Shown here: piece after piece, positions 38,299 to 48,498 of the stretch | Layout of the letters: each line of letters begins with the position of its first letter | Position numbering within the stretch: position 1 is the first letter of the stretch | Assembly: GCF_023516455.1 (NCBI RefSeq) | Contig: NZ_JAMGBA010000004.1 | Coordinates: 117,575 to 181,574, forward strand | DNA: 64,000 nt | Origin: Sphingomonas caseinilytica | GTDB taxonomy: Bacteria > Pseudomonadota > Alphaproteobacteria > Sphingomonadales > Sphingomonadaceae | Reading direction: 5' to 3' | Translations under genes and position numbers: made by a program | The notes under the pieces: model-generated | What the model was told of the DNA's origin: nothing | Seen by the model: the letters and a program-made list of their open reading frames with translations, nothing else | Databases searched by the model: none

Positions 38299-39051
38299 TC
38301 ATGTCGTCGTCCGCCCATAGCTTTGGTGGTTGAACGGGTGCGACGCGCTGAGGCCGCCATCGACGACGATCGCCTGCGCGTTGACGTAGCTGGACTCGTC
38401 CGAGGCGAGGAACAGCGCCACATTGGCGATCTCGATCGGGGCACCGCCGCGTTTCAGCGGGTTTAGCTTGCCGATCAGGTCCTGCTGCCCCTTGGCCCGG
38501 GCGCGGTCGTAGATGAATTCGGTCATCCCGGTTTCTATGAGGCCGGGGCAGATGGCATTGACCCGGATATTGGCGCCGACGAGTTGCGTCGCGGCGACTT
38601 TGACCAGGTTGATGACGCCTGCTTTCGACGCCGAATAGGCGGGCCCGCCCGCGCCCGATCGAAGGCCGGCAACCGAGGCGGTCGCAATGATTGAGCCCTT
38701 GCCGCGTTCCTTCATGGCCGGCGCGGCATATTTCACCGCCAGGAAAGGTCCGATGAGGTTGACCCGCAGGATCTCTGCCCAGTCATCGGCATCCTGTTCG
38801 AAGATGCTTGAGAAGCCGCCGGAGATGCCGGCATTGGCGAAGAAGACATCGAGCCCGCCATGGTCGCGGACGGTATGGGCGACGAGCGCCGCAACCTGTT
38901 CCTCGTCCCCGGCATCGCACTCGAAATCGGCGCCATGGAGGTCGGCGCCGACGACGGTCGCTCCTTCACGGCGGAATAGCTCGACTGTTGCCTTGCCGAT
39001 GCCGGAACCGGCACCGGTGACGATGGCGATTTTGCCGGCGAGGCGAGCCAT
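38299..39051 (-). CDS. SDR family oxidoreductase
   Basis: A 250-residue classical short-chain dehydrogenase. The start ATG 39051 gives [20 protein letters not shown] (NAD(P)-binding TGxxxGIG). Further motifs are FFANAGISG (NAG), the serine region [10 protein letters not shown], the catalytic YSASK and the C-terminal [17 protein letters not shown]. The aspartate in [12 protein letters not shown] suggests a preference for NAD. Neighbours are fadJ and another SDR, so a 3-hydroxyacyl or alcohol intermediate is plausible. An upstream extension reads through the family C repeat and is rejected. Confidence 0.88.
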   Translation of the reverse strand: MARLAGKIAIVTGAGSGIGKATVELFRREGATVVGADLHGADFECDAGDEEQVAALVAHTVRDHGGLDVFFANAGISGGFSSIFEQDADDWAEILRVNLIGPFLAVKYAAPAMKERGKGSIIATASVAGLRSGAGGPAYSASKAGVINLVKVAATQLVGANIRVNAICPGLIETGMTEFIYDRARAKGQQDLIGKLNPLKRGGAPIEIANVALFLASDESSYVNAQAIVVDGGLSASHPFNHQSYGRTTT

Positions 39052-39063
39052 TACATGTTCTCC

Positions 39064-39128
39064 GTCATTGCGAGCGAAGCGAAGCAATCCAGACTGGATC
39101 GCCGCGTCGCTACGCTCCTCGCGATGAC
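39064..39128. repeat. Intergenic palindrome, family C
   Basis: GTCATTGCGAGCGAAGCGAA at 39064 is mirrored by GCTACGCTCCTCGCGATGAC ending at 39128. The loop AATCCAGACTGGAT is itself palindromic. This is a third type of sphingomonad intergenic repeat, lying between two SDR genes. Confidence 0.75.
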
Positions 39129-39139
39129 GAAGTGGTTAG

Positions 39140-39925
39140 TCACAACCCCACTCCGATCGTCGAGCCGCCGTCGACGATCATCGTCTGGCCGGTCATGAAG
39201 GTCGACGCTGGCGAGGCGAGATAGACGGCTGCACCCGCGATCTCATGGGGTTCGCCGATGCGGCGGAGCGGCGTGGTGCGGGTGACCGCCTTCAGCGTGT
39301 CCGGATTTTCCCACAGCGCCCGGGCGAAATCGGTTTTCACCAGGCCGGGTGCGATGCAATTGACGCGAACGCCGCTGGGCCCGAACTCGGCCGCCAGGTT
39401 GCGCGCCAACTGGAAGTCCGCCGCCTTGGAGATGTTGTAGGCGCCGATCATGGTCGAGCTGGTGAGGCCGCCGATCGACGATACAATGATGATCGAGCCT
39501 TCGCGGCGCTCCACCATTTCCGGGGCGACCATCGAGATCAGCCAGTGGTTGGCGATGACATTATTGTCGAGGATCTTGCGGAACTGTTCGTCGCTGATCC
39601 CCGCCATCGGTCCGTAATAAGGATTGGACGCGGCGTTGCAGACCAGCACGTCGATCCTGCCGAACGCGCTCTTCGCCTGATCGACCAGATTCTGCAGATC
39701 TTCCTTGCTGGAAATGTTGGCAGCGACCGCGATGGCCGTTCCGTCGCCATGCTGCGCGTTGATCGCGTGGGCGACTTCGTCGCAGGCATCCTGCTTGCGG
39801 CTGGAGATGACGACCTTCGCGCCATGTTCGGCCATTGCCGCGGCGATGGCGAGGCCGATGCCGCGCGACGATCCCGTGACGATCGCGACCTTGCCGTTGA
39901 GGTCGAACAGGCGTGGGATGGTCAT
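39140..39925 (-). CDS. SDR family oxidoreductase
   Basis: A 261-residue short-chain dehydrogenase. ATG 39925 gives MTIPRLFDLNGKVAIVTGSS with RGIG following (cofactor motif). Further motifs are LVCNAASNPYYGPM (NAA), IVSSIGGLTSS, the catalytic YNISK and MTGQTMIVDGGSTIG. Arg and Lys after strand 2 (ISSRKQD) suggest NADP(H). A longer open frame upstream to 40195 is antisense or repeat-derived (family B repeat at 39943). It follows the acyl-CoA dehydrogenase gene on the same strand, so a role in beta-oxidation is likely but unproven. Confidence 0.88.
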   Translation of the reverse strand: MTIPRLFDLNGKVAIVTGSSRGIGLAIAAAMAEHGAKVVISSRKQDACDEVAHAINAQHGDGTAIAVAANISSKEDLQNLVDQAKSAFGRIDVLVCNAASNPYYGPMAGISDEQFRKILDNNVIANHWLISMVAPEMVERREGSIIIVSSIGGLTSSTMIGAYNISKAADFQLARNLAAEFGPSGVRVNCIAPGLVKTDFARALWENPDTLKAVTRTTPLRRIGEPHEIAGAAVYLASPASTFMTGQTMIVDGGSTIGVGL

Positions 39926-39942
39926 GAGGGGCACCCCCTGTT

Positions 39943-40035
39943 CGTCATGCCAGCGCAGGCTGGCATCCATGTCCTTTTGCCGAAGCGCATCCGGAAATCC
40001 ATTTGGACATGGGCCCCAGCCTTCGCTGGGGCGAC
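39943..40035. repeat. Intergenic palindrome, family B (copy 2)
   Basis: CGTCATGCCAGCGCAGGCTG near 39944 and GGGCCCCAGCCTTCGCTGGG near 40012 form two hairpins spaced as in copy 1 (5349-5443), again bracketed by CGTCATG and GGCGACG. Confidence 0.8.
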
Positions 40036-40046
40036 GAGAGAAATGC

Positions 40047-41294
40047 TCATCCCAATGCCTCCGCATGCTTGGCATATTCGTTGAGGGCGATGGAACGGTT
40101 GTGGACCTCGTCCGGCCCGTCGGCCAGCCGCAGCGTGCGGATCCCGGCCCAGCTGCCGGCAAGCTGCGTATCCTGGCTGACCCCTGCCCCGCCATGGGCC
40201 TGGATCGCGTCGTCGATGACCTGGAGCGCCATTCGCGGCGCCTTCACCTTGATCATCGCAATCTCGGCCTTGGCGGCCTTGTTGCCGACCTTGTCCATCA
40301 TGTCCGCCGCCTTGAGGCAGAGGAGACGCGTGCAGTCGATCTCGATCCGCGCTTCGGCGACGCGCTGTTCCCAGACACTATGATCCGAAAGGCGCTTGCC
40401 GAAGGCGGTGCGCGACTGGAGCCGCTTGCACATCAGGTCGAGCGCCTCCTCGGCCGCGCCGATCGTCCGCATGCAGTGGTGGATGCGCCCCGGTCCCAAA
40501 CGGCCCTGCGCGATCTCGAAGCCCCTGCCCTCGCCAAGCAGCAGGTTGGACGCCGGAACGCGGACGTCCTTCAGCTCGATTTCCATGTGACCGTGGGGCG
40601 CGTCGTCATAGCCATAGACCGAGAGGAAGCGTTCGATGTTGATGCCCGGCGCGTCCATGGGGACCAGGATCATCGACTGCTGCTGGTGCTTGCGCGCTTC
40701 GAAGTCGGTCTTGCCCATGAGGATGGCGACCTTGCAGCGCGGATCGCCGGCGCCTGAGGACCACCATTTGCGGCCGTTGATGACATATTCGTCGCCGTCG
40801 CGGTCGATCCGGCATTCGATGTTGGTCGCGTCGGACGAGGCAACGCCCGGCTCCGTCATCAGGAAGGCCGAGCGGATCTCTCCACGCATCAGGGGCGCCA
40901 GCCATTCGTCTTTCTGCTCGCGCGTTCCGTAGCGGTGCAGGACTTCCATGTTGCCGGTATCGGGCGCGGAGCAGTTGAAAACCTCCGCCGACCAGAGGAT
41001 CCGGCCCATTTCCTCGGCGCACAGCGCATATTCTAGGTTGGTGAGCTGTTCGCCTTCGAAGGCGAATGTCTCGTCGACATGCTGGAGCGCGCCGCCGGGC
41101 GGCATGAACAGGTTCCACAGGCCCGCCTCGCGCGCCTTGGGTTTCAGGCTTTCGATCAGCTGCAGCGGCTGCCAGCGGTCGCCGCTGTCGATCTCTTTCT
41201 TGTAATCCGCGACTCGCGGCCGAACGTGGCTGTCGACGAACTGGCGGACACGGTCGCGGAAAAAAGCCTGACGTTCCGTAAGGTCAAAATCCAC
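40047..41294 (-). CDS. Acyl-CoA dehydrogenase (ACAD10/11-like)
   Basis: A 415-residue flavoprotein that introduces a trans-2 double bond into acyl-CoA. GTG 41294 is the likely start because GGGAGAAG lies 6 nt upstream; it gives [20 protein letters not shown]. Motifs are [20 protein letters not shown] (FAD site), [19 protein letters not shown] and [20 protein letters not shown]. Near the C-terminus [20 protein letters not shown] and [20 protein letters not shown] resemble the acyl-CoA dehydrogenase domain of ACAD10/11. ATG 41336 is an alternative start. It leads the leftward group with the two SDR genes and fadJ. Confidence 0.9.
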   Translation of the reverse strand: MDFDLTERQAFFRDRVRQFVDSHVRPRVADYKKEIDSGDRWQPLQLIESLKPKAREAGLWNLFMPPGGALQHVDETFAFEGEQLTNLEYALCAEEMGRILWSAEVFNCSAPDTGNMEVLHRYGTREQKDEWLAPLMRGEIRSAFLMTEPGVASSDATNIECRIDRDGDEYVINGRKWWSSGAGDPRCKVAILMGKTDFEARKHQQQSMILVPMDAPGINIERFLSVYGYDDAPHGHMEIELKDVRVPASNLLLGEGRGFEIAQGRLGPGRIHHCMRTIGAAEEALDLMCKRLQSRTAFGKRLSDHSVWEQRVAEARIEIDCTRLLCLKAADMMDKVGNKAAKAEIAMIKVKAPRMALQVIDDAIQAHGGAGVSQDTQLAGSWAGIRTLRLADGPDEVHNRSIALNEYAKHAEALG

Positions 41295-41415
41295 CGCCGC
41301 TTCTCCCGCCTGCGTGATCGTCCAGTCTCGTTCCAAAACCGGCTAGGACGGTGGGAAAGGAAGGGCAAGAGCGACCGTGCCGGAACGGTGCGGCGGACGG
41401 ATTGTTGGGCCCGCC

Positions 41416-42006
41416 ATGACCCGCAATTTGATCATCCCCGCAATCCTTTTGGCCGCAACGGCCTGTCAGGTTGAACAGACCCCGCAGAATGAGTCGTCAA
41501 ACACAGTCGATGCTTCGACTGAGGCGCCCCAGGCACCTGCGACGGAGCAACCGCAAGCAAATGAGGCATCTTCCTCAGCGGCGACGCCTCCGGAGCCGCA
41601 CCTTGACCCGGACGCACCGCCGCCCCCTGCGGAGACAAGCGCGCTGGGGGCCGCACGCCGATTGCTGGAATATTGCGATGCGGTCGCCACGAAGCGTTAT
41701 TCCGACGCCTATGCGCTGTGGTCCGACAATGGCCGGGCGACCGGCATGACGCTGGCCGAGTTCAGCGACAGCTTCGCCAAATTTGCCGCATATGACTGCC
41801 ACATCGGCGAGCCGGGCGACACCGAAGGCGCGGCCGGATCGATCTACGTCACCGTGCCGCTGCGGGTTACCGGCGCACTGACGCGCGGCGGAGGTTTCGT
41901 CCTGGAAGGACCGGTCACGATGCGGCGGGTCAATGACGTCCCGGGATCGACCGCCGAGCAGCGGCGCTGGCACATAACGGCGAGCGGGTTGAAGCCCCGA
42001 CCCTAG
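41416..42006 (+). CDS. Putative lipoprotein of unknown function
   Basis: A 196-residue protein. ATG 41416 gives MTRNLIIPAILLAATAC with a lipobox (LAATAC). A disordered region rich in E, Q, A and P (to about residue 75) is followed by a folded domain: ARRLLEYCDAVATKRYSDAY, then GMTLAEFSDSFAKFAAYDCH. It ends WHITASGLKPRP. The second part resembles NTF2-like or DUF4019-type small domains, but I cannot name the family. It is divergent from the acyl-CoA dehydrogenase gene at 41294. Confidence 0.65.
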   Translation: MTRNLIIPAILLAATACQVEQTPQNESSNTVDASTEAPQAPATEQPQANEASSSAATPPEPHLDPDAPPPPAETSALGAARRLLEYCDAVATKRYSDAYALWSDNGRATGMTLAEFSDSFAKFAAYDCHIGEPGDTEGAAGSIYVTVPLRVTGALTRGGGFVLEGPVTMRRVNDVPGSTAEQRRWHITASGLKPRP

Positions 42007-42083
42007 GGAAAAGGGCGCTTTTCAACCGCGCATTGACGCCCCTGCCCCGCGCGCCAATCATGGGCGCCGATGGAGCAGACTCG

Positions 42084-43268
42084 ATGAGCGAACTCGACCA
42101 ATTCCGCACCGACACGCGCGCCTGGCTGGAGGCGAATTGCCCGCCTGAAATGCGGGCGCCAATGCGCGGCGAGAAGGACCTGTGCTGGGGCGGCCGGAAC
42201 TTTGCGTTCCAAAGCGACGCGCAGAAGCAATGGATGGACGTCATGGCGTCGCGCGGCTGGACGGTGCCCGACTGGCCCAAGGAATATGGCGGAGGCGGGC
42301 TGTCGCCGGCCGAAGCCAAGGTGCTGAAGGAAGAAATGCGGGCGCTCGGCTGCCGGCCGCCGCTGACCAGCTTCGGCATTTCGATGCTTGGGCCTGCGCT
42401 CCTCAAATATGGCAATGAGGAGCAGAAGAAGCGCTTCCTGACCGAGATCGCCCGCGGCGAGATCCGCTGGTGCCAGGGATACTCGGAGCCCGGGGCGGGC
42501 AGCGATCTCGCTGGTTTGCAGACCAAAGCCGAAGACGTTTCTGATCCAGTTGGTGGCGACCATTATCTCGTCAACGGCCAGAAGGTGTGGACCTCTTACG
42601 CCGACCAGGCCGACTGGATCTTCTGCCTGGTGCGTACCTCAAGCGAAACCAAGCATGGCGGGATCAGCTTCCTGCTGTTCGACATGGAAAGCCCTGGCGT
42701 TTCGACCAAGCCTATCCTTCTGATCAGCGGCAATTCGCCCTTCTGCGAAACCTTCTTCGACGATGTGAAGGTGCCCAAGGACCAGCTGGTCGGCGAACTG
42801 AACAAAGGCTGGGACGTCGCCAAATATCTGCTGGGCCATGAGCGCGAGATGATCAGCGGCATGGGCCTTGGTTCGGGTATCGGCACCGGCGCTTCGGGTG
42901 TGATGCTGGGGCCGGTCGTAAAGCCGGTAGATCCGCTGCTCCGCGCCGAAATCGCGGCGTTCGATGTCGATGCGCTGGCCTTCGCTGCGATGAGCGAGCG
43001 GTTCATCGACCAGCTGAAGGCGGGAGAGGCGCACCCTGCCATGCCCAGCATGATGAAATATGCCGGGACCGAGCTCAACAAGCAGCGCAACGAGCTGGTC
43101 ATGGCCGCGGGCGGAAGCGATACGCTGGAATGGGAAAGCGAGCGGTCGAAGGGCGGCAAACCGGCCCGCGACTGGCTTCGTTCCAAGGCCAATTCGATCG
43201 AGGGCGGCACGAGCGAAATCCAGCTCGGCATCGTCGCCAAGCATATTTTGAGGTTGCCCGGAGCATGA
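42084..43268 (+). CDS. Acyl-CoA dehydrogenase, catalytic-type partner of a pair
   Basis: A 394-residue acyl-CoA dehydrogenase starting at ATG 42084 (MSELDQFRTDTRAWLEANCP). FAD and substrate motifs are WCQGYSEPGAGSDLAGLQTK, YLVNGQKVWTSYADQADWIF and CETFFDDVKVPKDQLVGEL. Near the C-terminus SIEGGTSEIQLGIVAKHILR keeps the glutamate position used as catalytic base in this branch. It overlaps the next acyl-CoA dehydrogenase gene by 4 bp. Adjacent, coupled pairs like this resemble the heteromeric FadE enzymes used for sterol or branched substrates (known in actinobacteria). Confidence 0.9.
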   Translation: MSELDQFRTDTRAWLEANCPPEMRAPMRGEKDLCWGGRNFAFQSDAQKQWMDVMASRGWTVPDWPKEYGGGGLSPAEAKVLKEEMRALGCRPPLTSFGISMLGPALLKYGNEEQKKRFLTEIARGEIRWCQGYSEPGAGSDLAGLQTKAEDVSDPVGGDHYLVNGQKVWTSYADQADWIFCLVRTSSETKHGGISFLLFDMESPGVSTKPILLISGNSPFCETFFDDVKVPKDQLVGELNKGWDVAKYLLGHEREMISGMGLGSGIGTGASGVMLGPVVKPVDPLLRAEIAAFDVDALAFAAMSERFIDQLKAGEAHPAMPSMMKYAGTELNKQRNELVMAAGGSDTLEWESERSKGGKPARDWLRSKANSIEGGTSEIQLGIVAKHILRLPGA

Positions 43269-44395
43269 TGACCTTAACCGACGACCAGCGGCTCCTCCAG
43301 GACACGGTTCGCCCCTTCATGGCCGAGGAAGGCGCGATCAAGAAGCAGTTGCGGCACTGGCGCGATACCGGCTGCACGGACGGCTATGGCACCGACTTCT
43401 GGAAGCAGTTCGCCGAGCTTGGGCTAACCGGGATCCTCATTCCGGAGGCCCAAGGCGGGGCGGGACTGGGGTCGGTCGAGGCGGGCCTGGTGCTGGAAGA
43501 GATCGGGCGCAACCTGACGCCGTCGCCGTTCCTTTCGACGGCGGTAGCGGCGGTAAGGGCGCTGGAAGGCTCGGCCCAGGCGGAGCGCTGGTTCCCCGGC
43601 ATCCTCGCCGGCGAAACGGTTGCCGCGCTGGCCGTCGACGAAGGCAAGCATCATGACCCCTCTAAGGTGGTGATGGACGCCAAGCGGCAGGGCAACGGAT
43701 TTGTCCTGAATGGCGCCAAGCAGTTCGTCGTGCAGGGCAATAGCGCCAACGTGATCCTGGTCGCGGCCCGGACCGGCGGAAGCTCTGGCGAGACGGACGG
43801 GATTACGCTGTTTGCCGTCGAAAAGGGCGCGAACGGCCTGGATGTCGAGCGTGTCGCGCTGGCCGACAGCAGCAAGGCTGCTCGGCTGAAGTTCGACAAT
43901 GTCGCGGTCGATGCCGATGCGGTTGTCGGCGAGGTGGATGGCGGCTGGGGTCCCCTTTCCCGAGCACTTAACGCCGGCCGGGCCGGCGCTGCGGCGGAAC
44001 TGGTGGGGGTCGCGTCCGGCGCAAGCGAAATGACGTTCGACTATCTGCGGCAACGCAAGCAGTTCGGGAAACTGATCGGCGAATTCCAGGCGCTGCAGCA
44101 TCGGGCGGCGCACCTTTACGGCGAGATCGAGATTGCCCGCGCTGCCGCGCTCAAGGCCGCCCAGCTGCTCGATACGGGAGATGCACAGGCCGAGCTGTTC
44201 GTGTCGGTCGCCAAGGCAAAGGCCGGCAGGGTTTCGGCGCTGGCGGTGCAGGAAGGCGTGCAGATGCATGGCGGCATCGGCATGACCGACGAGCATGACA
44301 TCGGCCTCTACATGAAGCGCGAGGCGGTATTGGGCCAAATGTTCGGATCGCCGCATTTCCATGCGGCGCGGGTCGCGGAGCTTAGCGGCTACTAG
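43265..44395 (+). CDS. Acyl-CoA dehydrogenase, second subunit of a pair
   Basis: A 376-residue product; ATG 43265 overlaps the previous stop (ATGA), and ATG 43268 is also possible. It begins MMTLTDDQRLLQDTVRPFMA. It retains the fold (LGLTGILIPEAQGGAGLGSV; FVLNGAKQFVVQGNSANVIL; FDYLRQRKQFGKLIGEFQAL), and the C-terminus is MHGGIGMTDEHDIGLYMKRE. The usual EGT-type glutamate region is missing, as in the non-catalytic partner of heteromeric acyl-CoA dehydrogenases. Its end overlaps the convergent thioesterase gene by 14 bp. Confidence 0.88.
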   Translation: MMTLTDDQRLLQDTVRPFMAEEGAIKKQLRHWRDTGCTDGYGTDFWKQFAELGLTGILIPEAQGGAGLGSVEAGLVLEEIGRNLTPSPFLSTAVAAVRALEGSAQAERWFPGILAGETVAALAVDEGKHHDPSKVVMDAKRQGNGFVLNGAKQFVVQGNSANVILVAARTGGSSGETDGITLFAVEKGANGLDVERVALADSSKAARLKFDNVAVDADAVVGEVDGGWGPLSRALNAGRAGAAAELVGVASGASEMTFDYLRQRKQFGKLIGEFQALQHRAAHLYGEIEIARAAALKAAQLLDTGDAQAELFVSVAKAKAGRVSALAVQEGVQMHGGIGMTDEHDIGLYMKREAVLGQMFGSPHFHAARVAELSGY

Positions 44396-44807
44396 GCCGG
44401 TCCAGCAGGAAGTTGATCCTGGCCGAGGCGATCGGCTTGTCGCGTTCCCCTTGCCAGGCGAAGGCTTCGACATTGGCCATACGCTTGCCGAGCCGTTCGA
44501 TCACTGCGTCGGCAAATGTGTCGCGGGGCGTCCCGCCGCGCATATAATCGACCGTGACGGTGATCGGCTTCATCGTCACCGCCTCGTCGTCCAGCGCGCG
44601 GGTCAGGGCAGTGAAAGCCGCGAATTCGAGAAGCCCCGCAATTGCCCCCCCGTGGAGAAAGCCGGGGCGGCCGACAACATCGTCGTTGAAGGGCATGACG
44701 AACCGAAGGGACCCGTCCCGATCTTCGGTCCGGAGCTGCAGTAGCTGGGCATAGGGAGGAAGCGTCTTCACGACGCCCCCGTTAGCGTGGCGCGGACGCC
44801 TGGTCAC
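44382..44807 (-). CDS. PaaI-type hotdog thioesterase
   Basis: A 141-residue single hotdog domain: VVGRPGFLHGGAIAGLLEFA holds the HGG signature, followed by MKPITVTVDYMRGGTPRDTF and ending INFLLDRPS. Family members hydrolyse acyl- or aryl-CoA thioesters. The start is GTG 44807, which overlaps the stop of the small membrane protein gene by 4 bp (GTGA). Position next to three acyl-CoA dehydrogenases fits CoA recycling in the same pathway (inference). Confidence 0.85.
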   Translation of the reverse strand: MTRRPRHANGGVVKTLPPYAQLLQLRTEDRDGSLRFVMPFNDDVVGRPGFLHGGAIAGLLEFAAFTALTRALDDEAVTMKPITVTVDYMRGGTPRDTFADAVIERLGKRMANVEAFAWQGERDKPIASARINFLLDRPSSR

Positions 44808-44956
44808 TGCTTGGTTTTATAGCCGCACAATATTCCAAGTACGAACGAGACAAACAGGCCGAGCTGGATTTTGCCACTGGGATCGTACCAGTGGAAATAT
44901 TCGCCGCCCCAACCGAACAGCCAGACGAACATCATGGCAGCAATCGCTACGATCAT
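44804..44956 (-). CDS. Small membrane protein, unknown
   Basis: A 50-residue frame from ATG 44956, with an excellent ribosome site (TAAGGAGTGAGAGC). It has two membrane helices (MIVAIAAMMFVWLFGWGG and QLGLFVSFVLGILCGY) joined by a short loop EYFHWYDPSGK, and a basic end KTKQ. The overlap with the thioesterase start suggests co-translation. No family is recognised. Confidence 0.65.
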   Translation of the reverse strand: MIVAIAAMMFVWLFGWGGEYFHWYDPSGKIQLGLFVSFVLGILCGYKTKQ

Positions 44957-45097
44957 GCTCTCACTCCTTACAACGCCGGAACGGGAGCCTCCGGCGTGTC
45001 ATCTTAAGCCACAGGAAGGTAAATATCGGGTAAAGCTTGCCGATTGAGGCCCTCCGAGGCATAGGGCCGCCATCTCCAGCCCAGGAAGGCCAGACCG

Positions 45098-45337
45098 ATG
45101 AAAGCGCGTGTGTTCGTCACCCTGAAACCCGGCGTTCTCGATCCGCAGGGGAAGGCGATTCACCATGCCCTGGAAGGGCTTGGCTTCGGCGGCGTGCAGG
45201 AAGTGCGCGCGGGCAAGCTGATCGAGCTGGAGCTCGCCGACGGCACCAGCGACGACGAAATCGCGGATATGTGCCGCAAGTTGCTGGCCAATACGGTCAT
45301 CGAGAATTTCAAGATCGAGCGGATGGCCACGGCATGA
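45098..45337 (+). CDS. purS: Phosphoribosylformylglycinamidine synthase subunit PurS
   Basis: A 79-residue small subunit of the three-part FGAM synthase (PurSQL) in purine synthesis. It matches the family throughout: [37 protein letters not shown] and [15 protein letters not shown]. Its stop overlaps the purQ start (ATGA). purL is not in the window. Confidence 0.96.
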   Translation: MKARVFVTLKPGVLDPQGKAIHHALEGLGFGGVQEVRAGKLIELELADGTSDDEIADMCRKLLANTVIENFKIERMATA

Positions 45338-45999
45338 AGAGTGCGGTCCTCGTCTTCCCCGGCTCCAACTGCGACCGCGACCTTGCGGTAGCGATCGAGC
45401 AGGTAACCGGCCGCGCCCCCGCGATGGTCTGGCACCGAGAAGCCGAGCTTCCCGACGGAACGGACTTCATCGCGATCCCCGGCGGCTTTTCCTACGGCGA
45501 CTACCTTCGTTCAGGCGCCATGGCAGCGCGCTCGCCGATCATGCGCGCCGTGTCCGAGGCCGCTGGCCGCGGCGTTCCGGTGCTGGGCATCTGCAACGGC
45601 TTCCAGGTCCTGACGGAGGCCGGGCTCCTGCCGGGCGCGCTGATGCGCAATGCGGGACTGCATTTCGTCTGCCGGCCGGTCGGCCTGAAGGTCGAGAACA
45701 GCCAATCCATCTTCACCAGCGCCTATCGCGCCGGCGAGGAGATCAGCATTCCGGTCGCCCACCACGACGGCAATTACCAGGCGGACGCGGAGACCCTCGA
45801 CCGGCTTGAAAGCGAAGGGCGCGTTGCCTTCCGCTACACCGGCGAAGTCAATGGCTCGGCACGCAGCATCGCCGGCATCATCAATGCGCAAGGCAATGTG
45901 CTCGGCATGATGCCGCACCCCGAGCGCGCGCTGGAGACTGCCCACGGCAACACCGACGGTAGACGCTTGTTCGAAGGACTGCTTGAAGCGGTCGCCTAG
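45334..45999 (+). CDS. purQ: Phosphoribosylformylglycinamidine synthase subunit PurQ
   Basis: This is the glutaminase subunit of FGAM synthase, providing ammonia to PurL. The 221-residue product starts [20 protein letters not shown]. It has the class I amidotransferase triad: the nucleophilic Cys in [19 protein letters not shown], and His and Glu in [10 protein letters not shown]. It overlaps purS by 4 bp and is followed by tRNA-Arg 46 bp later; a small GGCGCTGCGCGCC hairpin lies between. Confidence 0.96.
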   Translation: MKSAVLVFPGSNCDRDLAVAIEQVTGRAPAMVWHREAELPDGTDFIAIPGGFSYGDYLRSGAMAARSPIMRAVSEAAGRGVPVLGICNGFQVLTEAGLLPGALMRNAGLHFVCRPVGLKVENSQSIFTSAYRAGEEISIPVAHHDGNYQADAETLDRLESEGRVAFRYTGEVNGSARSIAGIINAQGNVLGMMPHPERALETAHGNTDGRRLFEGLLEAVA

Positions 46000-46045
46000 T
46001 TGGCCTTGCGGCGCTGCGCGCCGATGCATAAGCCCCCATTATCGC

Positions 46046-46750
<705 letters not shown>

Positions 46751-47293
46751 TGCGGATGGCATTTCAGCAGATGGTTTGTTGCGGAGATGGGGCGAGGTCA
46801 TAACGCCGCGGCGGTTGCGGCGCAGGTTCCACGCTACATCGAAGGCGTAGTTCAGGATGCCTACGCGGATCGCGCGTTCTTGAAGGCGGAAGCTTTCCGG
46901 CTGCTGGACAGGTCTATCAGGGACCTGCAGATCGGGGAGGACGTGAGGCAGTGGCTGTGGGGTTTCGTCGAATATGCCAGCTAGGGTGAAATGGACCAGC
47001 TCTTGGGCTCGGTGAAAATGCATCATGGCGGTAAATGCAGGCGGGTGAGGCGCGGGCACCAGCGCCCCGCGAAGGCTCTAGGTGCGTCAAAACGTGTCAA
47101 TCGTCCTCCCCTCTCGCCGCAGAGGGAAAGCTGATGAGTCAAAACCGATAGAAAAAGCATGCGGGCGAGGCGCGGGGCCAAGCGCGGATTGCGCGGTCAG
47201 ATCGCGGACGGTCCGCCAATGGCAGGTTACGACTCAGAGCGGACACCAGTGTTAGTTTGACGGCCCGCTTTGCGATCAGGCCTTGCGACCAAA
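46751..47293. other. Non-coding or decayed DNA next to the recombinase remnant
   Basis: About 540 bp with no convincing gene. An open frame on the - strand up to 47059 (containing HFHRAQELVHFTLAGIFDET) has no recognisable family and overlaps the recombinase remnant. I regard it as decayed element DNA, though a small unknown gene is not excluded. Confidence 0.4.
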
Positions 47294-47755
47294 CTACCAA
47301 GATCCGTCCGTCTTCGCTTCACCGCTTCGCTCGGCGAGCCTTCGCGTTGTCGCCGGCGAGATCTGCTCGGGAAGTGCATTGAGAGCAAAAAAGCGCGCCT
47401 CCGCGACTTCAATTCTATCGGGCTGAGGCACCTCCATCAGGTTGCCCTCGAACATAAAAATGGTGTCCCGTTTGCCTTCCGCAGAGGTGAAATGTGTGGA
47501 CACGGGTGCCAGCGCTTCCGCGACAACTCCCAGCTCTTCGCGGATTTCCCTGCGCGCTGCATCGATTGGATTCTCCCACGGGCGTACTCCGCCTCCCGGG
47601 AGGACAAAGAGGTCGCTCGACCCATAGCTGTTACGGATCAGCAGCACCTCGCCGCCGTCGTTGAACAGCATCACCTTCACGCCGCGCGTGCGCGGCCTGA
47701 ATAGCTTCCAGAATGTTTTGTGTGCCCGGTAGGCAAGTTGGATAAGGCCGCCCAT
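47294..47755 (-). CDS. NUDIX hydrolase
   Basis: A 153-residue pyrophosphohydrolase. The Nudix box is complete: GGGVRPWENPIDAARREIRE followed by ELG fits G-x5-E-x7-REUxEExGU. The N-terminal MGGLIQLAYRAHKTFWKLFR is a basic amphipathic start seen in other sphingomonad Nudix proteins. The substrate (nucleoside diphosphate derivative) is unknown. It lies just beyond the regulator genes on the same strand, 32 bp after gntR, but is probably unrelated to them. Confidence 0.88.
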   Translation of the reverse strand: MGGLIQLAYRAHKTFWKLFRPRTRGVKVMLFNDGGEVLLIRNSYGSSDLFVLPGGGVRPWENPIDAARREIREELGVVAEALAPVSTHFTSAEGKRDTIFMFEGNLMEVPQPDRIEVAEARFFALNALPEQISPATTRRLAERSGEAKTDGSW

Positions 47756-47787
47756 CGAGCGAATTTACGATCAAACAGCAGCGCGTT

Positions 47788-48498
47788 TCAAACTGGCGCC
47801 GCATTTCCGAGCATGACGCCGACACTCTCGTCAAAGTGCGAGGACATCCACTGACGTGCACCCTCGACGTCTCTGCTTCTGATTGCCTGGGCCAGTTTAC
47901 GATGGCGGTCGACGCTGTCGCGGCGCTGGTCGGATGTCTGGCGCGTGCCCCAGGCTTGCGGGATGGCTACCTTCATCAGCGGGACGAAGCTGATCACGAT
48001 CTGGTGAAACAGTTCGTTGCCGCTCGCTTCAGCAATGGCGAGGTGGAATTGGATATCCGTATCGGTCGTATGTTCGTCGGCCTCGTCTTCGGCCTCCAGC
48101 TTTTCGGCAAGCTCGACGATCCGGCTCGCCTGGGCCGCCGAAGCATTGGCCGCAGCAAGCATCGCCGTTCGGACCTCGATCGTCCGTCGGACGTCCCATA
48201 CGTCGATGACCTTGATCTGCGCGGTCGAGATCGCGTGATCCAGTGATGTGGCGATCACCGATCCGTCGAGCGCCCCGACGCGGGGCTTGCGGCCGTTGGC
48301 GACGTCAATAAGTTTCAGCGCAGCCAGGGCCTGGAACGCTTCGCGCATTACGGCCCGGCTGACCCCCAGCCGCTCGGCGAAATATCCCTCCCCGGGCAGC
48401 GTGTCGCCGACCCGCATATTGGATTCGCGCATGTGCTGCGTGACGGCGTCGATCGCGGTCTGGACCAGCGACTTCGTAGCGGGAGATGCGGTCGCCAT
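47788..48498 (-). CDS. FadR-type GntR family transcriptional regulator
   Basis: A 236-residue regulator. The N-terminal winged helix shows MRVGDTLPGEGYFAERLGVS then RAVMREAFQALAALKLIDVA (GntR signature). The C-terminal FCD ligand/metal domain has RRTIEVRTAMLAAANASAAQ, then TDIQFHLAIAEASGNELFHQ and VDRHRKLAQAIRSRDVEGAR; Asp and His residues suit a metal site. The FCD group commonly senses organic acids. Its start touches the araC stop (TAATG). It is the best candidate to bind the two paired palindromes at 49302 and 54345. Confidence 0.88.
   Translation of the reverse strand: MATASPATKSLVQTAIDAVTQHMRESNMRVGDTLPGEGYFAERLGVSRAVMREAFQALAALKLIDVANGRKPRVGALDGSVIATSLDHAISTAQIKVIDVWDVRRTIEVRTAMLAAANASAAQASRIVELAEKLEAEDEADEHTTDTDIQFHLAIAEASGNELFHQIVISFVPLMKVAIPQAWGTRQTSDQRRDSVDRHRKLAQAIRSRDVEGARQWMSSHFDESVGVMLGNAAPV

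Noticed and set aside
39926..40195. Long N-terminal extension of the SDR at 39140
   Set aside because: It reads through a family B repeat and the antisense of the acyl-CoA dehydrogenase gene; SDR homology begins at 39925.
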